Shown piece by piece: positions 33,373 to 41,399 of a DNA stretch of 64,000 bases. Source of the DNA: Hymenobacter aerophilus DSM 13606 (GTDB lineage: Bacteria > Bacteroidota > Bacteroidia > Cytophagales > Hymenobacteraceae). The notes beneath the pieces are model-generated. The model ran no database searches, was not told the origin of the DNA, and worked only from the letters and a program-made list of their open reading frames with translations. The number at the start of each line of letters is the position of its first letter. Position 1 is the first letter of the stretch. The stretch lies in NCBI RefSeq assembly GCF_000382225.1, contig NZ_KB907819.1:17654-81653 (forward strand), written 5' to 3'. The translations under genes and the position numbers were made by a program.

Positions 33373-33894
33373 ATGTCCACCTTCGACATCTTCCTGCTGA
33401 TTCCGCTGGGGGTGGGGGCCGTGCAGGGCTACCGGCGCGGGCTGCTGCTGGAAGTGGCCACGCTGCTGGCGCTGGTGCTGGGGCTGGTAGGCGGGCTGGC
33501 CCTGCTCAACGACGCCATTCCGCTGGTGCGCCACTACGTGGGCGAGGCCTTCGGCTTTCTGCCGCTGGTGTCGTTTGTGCTGGTGTTTGCCGCTATTGGC
33601 TGGGGCGTGCACCTGCTCAGCGGCCTGCTGAAAACGGCCGTGCACCTCACGCCGCTGGGCTTTCTCGACAACCTGGGCGGGGCCATCGGCGGCATGCTGA
33701 AGTGGGTGCTGGGCCTGAGTTTGCTGCTCTACGGCGTGGAGGCGGCCGGCGTGCCGCTCATCTCGCCCCAACTGGCCGCCGACTCGCAGGTGCTGCCCTT
33801 CGTGCGCCAGGCCACGCCCGTAGCGCTGCAGATTGTGGGTTTCGTGCTGCCCTTCGCCAGCACCCTGCTCACGCGTTTGCGGGAAGTGTTCTGA
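33373..33894 (+). CDS. CvpA-family inner-membrane protein
   Basis: A 173-residue protein with four predicted helices: FDIFLLIPLGVGAVQGYRRG (family start motif), LLEVATLLALVLGLVGGLAL, FLPLVSFVLVFAAIGWGVHLL and, after the conserved LGFLDNLGGAIGGMLKW, a last helix. CvpA proteins were linked to colicin V production and later to envelope and bile stress; the molecular role is unclear. It is followed by a 107-bp gap with only a weak CTTAGG/CCTAAG pairing before the amidotransferase gene. Confidence 0.85.
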   Translation: MSTFDIFLLIPLGVGAVQGYRRGLLLEVATLLALVLGLVGGLALLNDAIPLVRHYVGEAFGFLPLVSFVLVFAAIGWGVHLLSGLLKTAVHLTPLGFLDNLGGAIGGMLKWVLGLSLLLYGVEAAGVPLISPQLAADSQVLPFVRQATPVALQIVGFVLPFASTLLTRLREVF

Positions 33895-34001
33895 TTTTAG
33901 AGCGTAGTTGATAGCGCCCTGTGCTTAGGCTGCCTGCAAGCCCCAAAACCTGCCCAACAGAACGACCTAAGCGCTAAATACGAAGCACTAAGCCCTGTTA
34001 A

Positions 34002-34616
34002 ATGCGCCTGCTGCTGCTCGATAACTTCGACTCCTTCACCTACAACCTGCTCGACTACTTGGAGCAGCTGGAGTGCGAGGTGCTGGTGCGCCGCAACGAC
34101 GTGCCGCTGGCCGAGCTGCGGGCCCTGCAGCCTGAAGCCGTCGTGCTGTCGCCGGGGCCGGGTACGCCGGCCGGGGCGGGCAACCTGCTGGCCGTTATCG
34201 AGGCGTTTCACCAGCGGCTCCCGATGCTGGGCGTGTGCCTGGGCCATCAGGCGCTGGGGCAGTTTTTCGGGGCCGAAGTGGTACGCGGCGCGCGGCCCAT
34301 GCACGGCAAGGTGTCGGACATAAACTGGACGGTGCCCGACGTACTCTGGAACGACCTGCCGGCCTCCATGCCCGTAACGCGCTACCACTCGCTGGCCGTG
34401 CGCGAGTTGCCGCCCGCGCTGGAGGCGCTGGCCGTCACGGCCGATGAGCGGGCTGAAATCATGGCCCTACGTCACCGCACGTTACCTTTGCACGGCGTAC
34501 AGTTCCACCCCGAGGCCCTGCTGACCACCCACGGGCTGGCAATTCTCGGCAATTGGGTGCAGAGTTGTATCATTGCAACTACCGCTCCGGCCCCGCCGGC
34601 CGGTTTATTTGGCTAG
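34002..34616 (+). CDS. Anthranilate/aminodeoxychorismate synthase glutamine amidotransferase subunit
   Basis: A 204-residue class I amidotransferase. The catalytic triad is visible: C79 in GVCLGHQ, H169 and E171 in GVQFHPEA, with the oxyanion motif SPGPGTP. It supplies ammonia to chorismate for tryptophan (TrpG) or folate (PabA); the sequence alone does not decide. No trpE, trpD or pabB is adjacent, which fits a lone pabA better than a trp operon. The last 18 residues (ATTAPAPPAGLFG and before) are a low-complexity extension. The next gene starts 6 bp later, so the two are likely co-transcribed. Confidence 0.9.
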   Translation: MRLLLLDNFDSFTYNLLDYLEQLECEVLVRRNDVPLAELRALQPEAVVLSPGPGTPAGAGNLLAVIEAFHQRLPMLGVCLGHQALGQFFGAEVVRGARPMHGKVSDINWTVPDVLWNDLPASMPVTRYHSLAVRELPPALEALAVTADERAEIMALRHRTLPLHGVQFHPEALLTTHGLAILGNWVQSCIIATTAPAPPAGLFG

Positions 34617-34622
34617 TGAAAG

Positions 34623-35399
34623 ATGACGTTGCGGATTCAGGAGAAAAGCGAGTTTCGGTACGTAGATGAGGGCTCCGGCGAGGTGCTGCTGCTGCTGCAC
34701 GGCCTGTTTGGGGCGCTCAGCAACTGGGAAGAAGTGATTGCCGAATTCAGCCCCCGCTACCGCGTTGTTATTCCGCTGCTGCCCATCTACGATATGCCCC
34801 TGCTGAAAGCAGGCGTGCCGGGGCTGGTGAGCTTCGTGGAGGAATTTCTGGCCGAAATCGGCTTGCTGGAGCCCTGCACGGTGCTGGGCAACTCGCTCGG
34901 CGGCCACATTGCGCTGGTGTACGCGCTGCAGAACCCGGCCCGGGTAGCGCGGCTGGTGCTCACCGGCAGCAGCGGCCTGTTCGAGGATGGCATGGGCGGC
35001 TCGTTCCCCAAGCGCGGCAACTACGGCTACGTGCAGGAGCGCGTGGCCTACACGTTCTACAACCCTGCCGTGGCCACCCGCGAGTTGGTCGATGAGGTGT
35101 TCGACGTGACCAACTCCACCGCCAAGTGCCTGCGCATTATCAGCATTGCCCGCTCGGCCCAGCGCCACAACCTGTCCGAGGAGCTAAGCCGCATCCAGGT
35201 GCCCACGCTGCTCGTGTGGGGCCTCAACGACACGATTACGCCGCCCACAGTGGCCCACGAGTTCGAGCGGCTGCTGCCCAACGCCCAGCTGCGTTTCCTC
35301 GACCACTGCGGCCACGCGCCCATGATGGAGCGGCCCGCCGCGTTCAACCTGGTGCTCAATCAGTTCCTGACCCAAACCACGGCCCGCCCGGTATCGTAG
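34623..35399 (+). CDS. Alpha/beta-fold hydrolase
   Basis: A 258-residue hydrolase with LLLLHGLFGALSNW, nucleophile elbow VLGNSLGGHIALV (S91), acid in VWGLNDTITPP and the histidine in LDHCGHAPMMERP. The catalytic set is complete. It resembles meta-cleavage-product hydrolases and haloperoxidase-like esterases; no substrate is implied. It starts 6 bp after the amidotransferase stop. The TAG stop is part of a perfect -7 element (35397-35404). Confidence 0.85.
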   Translation: MTLRIQEKSEFRYVDEGSGEVLLLLHGLFGALSNWEEVIAEFSPRYRVVIPLLPIYDMPLLKAGVPGLVSFVEEFLAEIGLLEPCTVLGNSLGGHIALVYALQNPARVARLVLTGSSGLFEDGMGGSFPKRGNYGYVQERVAYTFYNPAVATRELVDEVFDVTNSTAKCLRIISIARSAQRHNLSEELSRIQVPTLLVWGLNDTITPPTVAHEFERLLPNAQLRFLDHCGHAPMMERPAAFNLVLNQFLTQTTARPVS

Positions 35400-35404
35400 C
35401 TTTG
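35397..35404 (+). promoter_or_regulatory. -7-like element overlapping a stop codon
   Basis: TAGCTTTG matches TAnnTTTG; its first three bases are the stop codon of the hydrolase. It could start a transcript towards the CBS-protein gene at 35558 with a leader of roughly 150 nt. No -33 match, so weak. Confidence 0.3.
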
Positions 35405-35557
35405 CTGGCCGCTGGCGCCATGCAACCACCGGCCGGGCGGCCGGCTCTTTGGTTTTTGGCAGGAAGTATTCTATCTAGCACGGGTCCCGGCGAGCCCGCC
35501 TAAACTTTCGGCCCGAATGTAGCTTATACGGCCGGCACCCGCTTTTCTGCTCTGCTC

Positions 35558-36244
35558 ATGAATTCCATCCTCGCCGAAGACTTACTGAACCCGCTGGTAC
35601 CGCCTCTGAAGGTGACGGACTCCACGGAGAAGGCCGCCCGCTGGCTGGAGGAATTCCACGTCGGCCAGCTGCCCGTGCTCGACGACCGCCTCTACCGCGG
35701 CCTCGTGACCGAGTCGGATTTGTTCGATGAGGAAAGCGAGGACAGCGGCAGCCGCCTGCTGGGCAGCCTGCAGTTGCAGTACGCCGATGTGCACGTGCAG
35801 CACGACCAGCACTTCTACAACATCATCGAGCTGGCCGTGCAGAACAACATCCAGCTTGTGCCCGTGCTCGACGACCAGCGCGAATACCTGGGCGTAGTGA
35901 CCGTGAGCGACACGCTGGCCGCGTTTGGCAAGGTGCCGGTGGCCAGCGAACAGCTCGGCATTCTGGTGCTAAGCATGGAAGAGCGCGACTATTCGCTCAC
36001 CCAGATCAGCCGCTACGTGGAGGAAAACGACGCCAAGATCCTGAGCGCCCACGTGGCCCAGGACGAGCACGACCCCTACCGCATCCGGCTGACGCTCAAG
36101 CTCAATACGCCCAACCTGGCCCGCATCATCGCCACGCTGGAGCGGTTCGGCTACTCCATCACGGCTCAGTTCAGCGGCGTGGGCGAGCCCGACGAGGACG
36201 AACAGCAGCGCTACGATGCCCTGCTGCGCTACCTCAACGTCTGA
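35558..36244 (+). CDS. Tandem CBS-domain protein with C-terminal ACT-like region
   Basis: A 228-residue cytoplasmic protein. Two CBS motifs occupy about residues 10-130 (VGQLPVLDDRLYRGLVTESDLF and IQLVPVLDDQREYLGVVTVSDTLAAF). The last 80 residues (LSMEERDYSLTQISRYVEENDAKILSAHV) read like an ACT or small ligand-binding fold. CBS pairs bind adenine nucleotides, so it may sense energy state or c-di-AMP-type ligands. It heads the NAD kinase-DUF6089-uppS-bamA cluster, an order typical of Bacteroidota, and overlaps or abuts the next gene. Confidence 0.85.
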   Translation: MNSILAEDLLNPLVPPLKVTDSTEKAARWLEEFHVGQLPVLDDRLYRGLVTESDLFDEESEDSGSRLLGSLQLQYADVHVQHDQHFYNIIELAVQNNIQLVPVLDDQREYLGVVTVSDTLAAFGKVPVASEQLGILVLSMEERDYSLTQISRYVEENDAKILSAHVAQDEHDPYRIRLTLKLNTPNLARIIATLERFGYSITAQFSGVGEPDEDEQQRYDALLRYLNV

Positions 36245-37736
36245 GCCGGCCAACGGAGTGCTGCTTACTCTTCTGACGCTGCTGCTAAGCTGGCTGCCCT
36301 CGTCGGCGGCCCCGGCGCCTGTGCCCGTTTCGGCGGGTACCGCAACTTTGGCCTCGCCGCTGCCCGACACCCTGCGCCGCGTGGGGCCTGACAGCCTGGT
36401 GCAGGCGCAGTGCCCCGGCTTGGCGCAGTTGCGGGTCGGGCAGGTGCTGTTCGTGGGCAACCACGTTACCCGCGAGGTGGTGCTGCGCGCTGAGCTGGAT
36501 TTTGCCGAGGGCGACACGCTGGCTGCCGCCACGCTGGCCCGCCGGCTCGAACTTAACCGCCGGCGCCTGTTCAACCTGCAGCTGTTTCATCAGGTGCTGG
36601 TTACAACGAGCTGCCGGGCGGGCGAGCTGACGGTGCTCTACAGCTTTCAGGAGCGCTGGTACACGTTTCCGGTGCCCATCTTCTCGCTGGCCGACCGCAA
36701 CTTCCGCTCCTGGCTCGACCGCCCCGACCGCTGGAAGCGGGTAGATTACGGCCTGCACCTGGTGCGCCGCAACTTCCGGGGGCGCAATGAGCAGCTGCTG
36801 GCCAACCTGCAACTGGGCTTCAACCGCAAGTACGAGCTGTTTTACGAGGCGCCCGGCTATGGCCGCCGCCGCCGGCTGGGCTTCGGCGCGGGCTACTCCT
36901 ACTACCGCAGCCACGCTCTCGACTACGCCACCACCGGCGACCAGCTGCGCAACCTGCGCCAGGACGACGCCTTTCCCATCGAGCGCCAGTATGCCACCGT
37001 GGGCCTGCGCTGGCGCCGCACCGTGCAGCTGCTGGCCGCCCTCGACGCCTCCTACCACCGCGAGCAGGTGTCCGATTCAGTGCTCTACTACAACCCGCGC
37101 TACTTCCTCAACGGACCCCGGCGCGAGTACCTGGAATTCGCCCTGACTACCACGCTCAACCGCCGCAACACCTTCGCCTATCCGCTCAGTGGTCAATATG
37201 CCCAGCTGCAGGTCGGCTACCGCTCGTTTCTGGATGGCCGCACGCCCGGCAGCCTCACCGTGCGCGGCCGCTACGCCCGCTACGTCCCGCTGGGTGGCCC
37301 GTTCTACTACGCCGTGGGCGCCACCGGCCAGCTGCGCGTAGCCCGCTCCCTGGCCTACCCCGACAACCGGGCCCTGGGCTACGAACTGCTCGTGCGCGGC
37401 TACGATGCCTACGTGGTGGAGGGCCGCCGGCTCGGGCTGTTGCAGCAGGGCCTGTCGCTACGCCTGCTCGATCTGGGCCGGGTGCGCCTGAACGGCCTGC
37501 AAAGCAGCCGGTTCAACAATATTCCGCTGGCCTTTTATTTAAATACCTTTGCCGATGTGGGCTACGTCGGGCAGCGGCACGTGCCGGCTACCAATCGATT
37601 GCCCAACCGCCTGCTGGCTTCGGCCGGCATCGGCCTGCACCTGGTTACTTATTACGATTGGGTGTTTACGCTGGAATACGCCCGCACCCGCGAGCAGCAG
37701 GGCGGCCTGTTCTTCCGCACTCAGTTTCCCATCTGA
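36216..37736 (+). CDS. Small BamA-like outer-membrane protein with one POTRA domain
   Basis: A 506-residue protein if started at the ATG at 36216, which overlaps the CBS gene by 29 nt. A GTG at 36258 would start directly at the signal sequence (VLLTLLTLLLSWLPSSA) and is equally likely. After the signal, about residues 75-150 form a POTRA-like repeat (LRVGQVLFVGNHVTREVVLRAELDFAEGDTL), followed by a beta-barrel with alternating aromatic strands ending in a C-terminal aromatic strand (GGLFFRTQFPI). It is much shorter than BamA (844 aa, encoded 3.7 kb downstream), resembling single-POTRA Omp85 relatives of unknown role. Confidence 0.75.
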   Translation: MPCCATSTSEPANGVLLTLLTLLLSWLPSSAAPAPVPVSAGTATLASPLPDTLRRVGPDSLVQAQCPGLAQLRVGQVLFVGNHVTREVVLRAELDFAEGDTLAAATLARRLELNRRRLFNLQLFHQVLVTTSCRAGELTVLYSFQERWYTFPVPIFSLADRNFRSWLDRPDRWKRVDYGLHLVRRNFRGRNEQLLANLQLGFNRKYELFYEAPGYGRRRRLGFGAGYSYYRSHALDYATTGDQLRNLRQDDAFPIERQYATVGLRWRRTVQLLAALDASYHREQVSDSVLYYNPRYFLNGPRREYLEFALTTTLNRRNTFAYPLSGQYAQLQVGYRSFLDGRTPGSLTVRGRYARYVPLGGPFYYAVGATGQLRVARSLAYPDNRALGYELLVRGYDAYVVEGRRLGLLQQGLSLRLLDLGRVRLNGLQSSRFNNIPLAFYLNTFADVGYVGQRHVPATNRLPNRLLASAGIGLHLVTYYDWVFTLEYARTREQQGGLFFRTQFPI

Positions 37737-37773
37737 TGACGCCGGTTAAAACGGCTCGCGCTATCTTGTCAGT

Positions 37774-38667
37774 ATGAAAATAGCTATTCTGGGCAAGCCG
37801 TTCGCCGAGCAGCAGGCCCCCGTACTGCAGGCGCTACTCGACGATTTGGTGCGCCGCCAGGCCGAAGTTCGCATCGAGCACGGCTTTCACGACTACCTCA
37901 GCCAGTACCTCACCATCCCCGAAGGCATCAGCCGCTTCGGCCGCTCCGATTCGCTGGCCGGCTGCCGGTTCGTGCTCAGCATCGGCGGCGACGGTACGCT
38001 GCTCGACACCGTGACGTACGTAGGCGCGCTGCAAATCCCGATTCTGGGCATCAATACGGGCCGGCTGGGTTTCCTGGCCACCATCTCACCCGACGCCATT
38101 CTGCCAGCCATTGATGCCCTGTTCAAGGGCCATTTCGTGCTCGAAGACCGCAGCCTCATCCGGGTCGATACCGACCCCGATACGTTCGGCGACATCAATT
38201 TTGGCCTCAACGAGTTCAGCATCCTCAAGCGCGACTCCTCTTCGATGATTGTGGTGCACACCTACATTGATGGCGAGTATTTGAACTCTTACTGGGCCGA
38301 TGGGCTGATTGTGGCCACCCCCACCGGCTCAACCGGTTACTCGCTCAGTTGCGGCGGACCGGTAATGTTGCCTCAAACGAACAATTTTGTTATTGCTCCC
38401 GTATGCCCTCACAATCTGAATGTACGGCCGCTGATTGTGCCCGACCGGAGCGTGATTTCCTTCGAAATTGAGGGAAGGAGCAACAATTTCCTGTTGTCGC
38501 TCGATTCCCGCTCCCGCACCGTCGAAGCCGGTATTCAGGTGGCTGTTCGTCGGGAGAATTTCAACGTTCAGCTAGTTAAACTAAATCAGGTTAACTTCCT
38601 GAGTACCTTGCGCAGCAAATTGAACTGGGGCCTCGACCGGAGAAATCCTGCCGACGTGCCGGTTTAG
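37774..38667 (+). CDS. nadK: NAD kinase
   Basis: A 297-residue ATP-NAD kinase. The hallmark motifs are IGGDGTLLDT (residues 70-79, catalytic D73), the NTGRLGFLA loop and ATPTGSTGYSLSCGGP, with the C-terminal FNVQLVKL. It phosphorylates NAD+ to NADP+ in the cytoplasm. Length is normal and the start MKIAILGKPF is clear. A near-consensus -7 box (TATCTTG) lies just before the start. Gene order with the CBS protein upstream and DUF6089 genes downstream is typical of Bacteroidota. Confidence 0.95.
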   Translation: MKIAILGKPFAEQQAPVLQALLDDLVRRQAEVRIEHGFHDYLSQYLTIPEGISRFGRSDSLAGCRFVLSIGGDGTLLDTVTYVGALQIPILGINTGRLGFLATISPDAILPAIDALFKGHFVLEDRSLIRVDTDPDTFGDINFGLNEFSILKRDSSSMIVVHTYIDGEYLNSYWADGLIVATPTGSTGYSLSCGGPVMLPQTNNFVIAPVCPHNLNVRPLIVPDRSVISFEIEGRSNNFLLSLDSRSRTVEAGIQVAVRRENFNVQLVKLNQVNFLSTLRSKLNWGLDRRNPADVPV

Positions 38668-38709
38668 GGCTTTTTTTGGACATTTCTTTTTTTAGTTCCC
38701 GCGAAGCCC

Positions 38710-38717
38710 TACTTTTG
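38710..38717 (+). promoter_or_regulatory. Bacteroidota -7 element before the first DUF6089 gene
   Basis: TACTTTTG, an exact TAnnTTTG match, 74 nt before the ATG at 38792. T-rich runs lie upstream (38671-38694), but the TTTG there is 31 nt away, too far for a standard -33 box. Confidence 0.5.
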
Positions 38718-38791
38718 TCTTCGGCTGAAACTGTGAATTTTACAGTTTTGAGCCCTCTCTCCGAAACCGCTATTTTAAATAACGCCCTAGT

Positions 38792-39673
38792 ATGAAGCAG
38801 TTTTTCGCCCTTACCGCCGCTCCGCTGTTGGCTTTCACGCTGCTGGCGTCGGATGCTGATGCGCAGCAGTTCAGCAAGCGCAAGCAGTACAACACGGTTG
38901 GTGTCTCGCTGAATGCCATGAACTACTTCGGCGATATTACGCCCAAGCCAAGCATTCCCAGCTTCCGCGCCGGCGCCACCCGCCCCAACATCGGCCTGAT
39001 GTTGAGCCACCGTTTCACGCCTAGAATTTCCGCCCGTGCCTCGCTTTCTTACGGCCGTATCACAGGTGAAGACTCGAAGGCCGCTGATCAGAATGACCGG
39101 GATGCCAAATTCCGTTACAACCGGAACATGAATTTCCGCAACGATATTCTGGAATTGGCTGCCGTGGGTACCTTTGATCTGGTAGAAAACCGCAATAACT
39201 ATATCAAGCGCCCTGACTTTGTGCCATATCTGTTTGGTGGTGTAGGGGTTATTCATCACAACCCTAAAGGCGAAAATAAATCAGGGGATATTGTAGCTCT
39301 CCAGCCATTAAGAACCGAAGGCCAGGATAAGACTTATGGGCTGACTCAGTTCGTTATTCCTTTTGGTGCCGGTGCCCGTTATAAGCTAAATCGGAACTTC
39401 GATGTAGGTCTGGAGCTAGGATTTCGCAAAACCTTCACTGACTACCTAGATGACGTAAGCGGCAACTATGTAGACAAGCGCGAGTCCTTGGGTTCAGATG
39501 ATGCGAAGTACTTTGGTTGGGATATAACCCGCGAGTTTGCAGGTACATATACTAAGGCTCAGCAGGGCGGCGAGATGCGTGGTAAGAGCAATGAGAAAGA
39601 CTGGTACACTACCCTAGGCATCTCGGTGAACTATATTCTTGCTCCCAAGGTCCGCAACCCCAAATTCCGGTAG
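38792..39673 (+). CDS. DUF6089-type outer-membrane beta-barrel protein (first of two)
   Basis: A 293-residue protein with a signal peptide ending DADAQ (about residue 25), then beta-rich sequence with NAMNYFGDITP, a middle DILELAAVGTFDL strand and VPYLFGGVGV, matching the DUF6089 porin-like family seen before uppS-bamA in Bacteroidota. Close relatives are 8-10 stranded barrels; function is not known. It is a paralogue of the next gene (GLELGFRKTFTDYLDD against GLEVGARKTFTDDLDH). Codon usage is visibly more AT-rich than neighbours from about 39100 on. Confidence 0.75.
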   Translation: MKQFFALTAAPLLAFTLLASDADAQQFSKRKQYNTVGVSLNAMNYFGDITPKPSIPSFRAGATRPNIGLMLSHRFTPRISARASLSYGRITGEDSKAADQNDRDAKFRYNRNMNFRNDILELAAVGTFDLVENRNNYIKRPDFVPYLFGGVGVIHHNPKGENKSGDIVALQPLRTEGQDKTYGLTQFVIPFGAGARYKLNRNFDVGLELGFRKTFTDYLDDVSGNYVDKRESLGSDDAKYFGWDITREFAGTYTKAQQGGEMRGKSNEKDWYTTLGISVNYILAPKVRNPKFR

Positions 39674-39717
39674 CCAACAATACTGGCTGCCGTATTACCT
39701 AACTGCCAGTCAGTCTA

Positions 39718-40488
39718 ATGACAAAAGCAACTACTTTGAAAGCACTCCTTATTGGCCTTGGGTCGATGGGGAGTGTTTTTTTTGCCCATACTGCCAAGGC
39801 CCAGAACCCCGGGGCGCAGACGACCAGCGAAATCGGGCTGGGTTTGGGTGGACTCGTGTATAAGGGCGAACTAGCACCACATTACCAGTTCCGCAACAAC
39901 CGCCCGGCCCTGACGGCGTTCTACCGCCGCGACCTTACCGGCGCCGTTACGGTACGCGGCGCCCTGACGGGCGGTATGCTCCGGGCCGACGACCGCAACG
40001 TGCGGGGCCTCAACGGCAACCCGTTGCCGTTGGCAGTCTACCGCGATGCGCACCTGAAGGGAGGCTTGCTGGAACTTTCGGGCGGCATCGAATACAACTT
40101 CTTCGACTTCCATACCCGGGAGGATAAAGTGCACTTCACTCCGTATGTATTCATCGGAGTAGCGGGCTTCTATGCCAACACCGAAGTAAAAAGCAACAAC
40201 TTCCCCTCTCTCGATAGAAAAGGCAGCGTCCTGAGTTTGGCGGTGCCGGTGGGAGTGGGGTTCAAGTACGCACTATCTACCCACTGGAACCTGGGGCTGG
40301 AGGTTGGCGCCCGCAAAACGTTTACCGACGACCTGGACCACATCGATGGAAAGACCCGCGGGCAGACGGATGTGTTGGGCAACCCGCACACGCAGGATTG
40401 GTATTTCTATAACGGGGTGAGCGTTTCGTACACCTTCTACAAACTTCACTGCCCCGATAAGCGCGACGATAAGGCCCGGAAGAAGTAG
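39718..40488 (+). CDS. DUF6089-type outer-membrane beta-barrel protein (second of two)
   Basis: A 256-residue barrel with a signal peptide (about residues 1-28, ending TAKAQ), a glycine-rich first strand (EIGLGLGGLVYKGELAP) and repeated amphipathic strands. GLLELSGGIEYNFFDF, TPYVFIGVAGFY and GLEVGARKTFTDDLD are shared in position with the preceding gene, 44 bp upstream, showing tandem duplication. A basic KRDDKARKK tail follows the last strand. Probably an outer-membrane protein made alongside the BamA machinery; no specific role can be given. Confidence 0.75.
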   Translation: MTKATTLKALLIGLGSMGSVFFAHTAKAQNPGAQTTSEIGLGLGGLVYKGELAPHYQFRNNRPALTAFYRRDLTGAVTVRGALTGGMLRADDRNVRGLNGNPLPLAVYRDAHLKGGLLELSGGIEYNFFDFHTREDKVHFTPYVFIGVAGFYANTEVKSNNFPSLDRKGSVLSLAVPVGVGFKYALSTHWNLGLEVGARKTFTDDLDHIDGKTRGQTDVLGNPHTQDWYFYNGVSVSYTFYKLHCPDKRDDKARKK

Positions 40489-40520
40489 CCTCTGAAGCTT
40501 TAGAGCCCCTGTTAAGCTGG

Positions 40521-40553
40521 CCGGCCCCCACTACACCTTGTAGTGGGGGCCGG
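40521..40553. terminator. Strong hairpin between DUF6089 and uppS
   Basis: A perfect 14-bp GC-rich stem (40521-40534 with 40540-40553) with a 5-nt loop, 32 bp after the DUF6089 stop. It lacks a T-run, so it is a weak terminator or attenuator candidate. Confidence 0.5.
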
Positions 40554-40646
40554 TGTATGTTGGCAGCTTGCGGGCAGCGGTTGTATTGCCGGACATGGAA
40601 TGCAACCATTTACGTAACTTGCGGCCTCTTTACGCAAAAAGCGCCA

Positions 40647-41393
40647 ATGGCCGTCCGGTCCGAGATTGATTCCAAAAATATTCCCGCGCACGTTGCCATA
40701 ATTATGGATGGCAACGGCCGTTGGGCCAAGCAGAAAGGCGGCCTGCGCATCTTCGGCCACCAGAGCGCCATTACGGCGGTTCGGGAGACGGTGGAAGGCG
40801 CGGCCGAAGCCGGCGTGCAGTACCTGACGCTCTACGCTTTCTCGACCGAAAACTGGGCCCGTCCGGCGCACGAGGTAATGGCCCTGATGCAGCTGCTGGT
40901 GCACACCATCCGCAAGGAAACGCCCACATTGCTCAAAAACAGCGTCCGGCTGCAGGCTATTGGTCAGATTGAGAACCTGCCAGACTCTTGCCAGAAGGAA
41001 CTGGCGGAGGCCATCGAGCTAACCAAAAACGGCGACCGGATGACGCTGGTGCTGGCCCTGAGCTACAGTGGCCGCTGGGACCTGGCCCAGGCCAGCCGCC
41101 GTATTGCCGAGGAGGTAGCCGCCGGCCGGCTGCAGCCCGAGCAGGTTACGGAGGCTACCGTGGCCGGGTTTCTCTCAACGGCCGGTATTCCCGACCCCGA
41201 ACTGCTCATCCGCACCAGCGGCGAGCAACGCATAAGTAATTTCCTGTTGTGGCAACTGGCCTACACGGAACTGTTCATTACCGATTTACTCTGGCCCGAT
41301 TTCCGGCGCCAGCACCTCTACGACGCACTGCGGGCCTACCAGCAGCGGGAGCGTCGGTTCGGTAAAACCAGTGAGCAGCTAACCGTTTCGTAA
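40647..41393 (+). CDS. uppS: Isoprenyl transferase (undecaprenyl diphosphate synthase)
   Basis: A 248-residue cis-prenyltransferase started at the ATG at 40647 (MAVRSEIDSKNIP); an in-frame ATG at 40557 would add 30 residues that include the inter-gene hairpin region. Signature motifs are HVAIIMDGNGRWAK (catalytic D21), FSTENWARP and the C-terminal DPELLIRTSGEQRISNFLLWQLAYTEL. It elongates farnesyl-PP with isopentenyl-PP to the C55 carrier for peptidoglycan and other glycans. bamA begins 6 bp after the stop, so the pair is co-transcribed. Confidence 0.95.
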   Translation: MAVRSEIDSKNIPAHVAIIMDGNGRWAKQKGGLRIFGHQSAITAVRETVEGAAEAGVQYLTLYAFSTENWARPAHEVMALMQLLVHTIRKETPTLLKNSVRLQAIGQIENLPDSCQKELAEAIELTKNGDRMTLVLALSYSGRWDLAQASRRIAEEVAAGRLQPEQVTEATVAGFLSTAGIPDPELLIRTSGEQRISNFLLWQLAYTELFITDLLWPDFRRQHLYDALRAYQQRERRFGKTSEQLTVS

Positions 41394-41399
41394 TCGCAG

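Noticed and set aside
35420..35503. A 27-codon peptide gene behind the -7 box at 35397
   Set aside because: Too short, with no conserved feature or signal; kept only as a leader sequence possibility.
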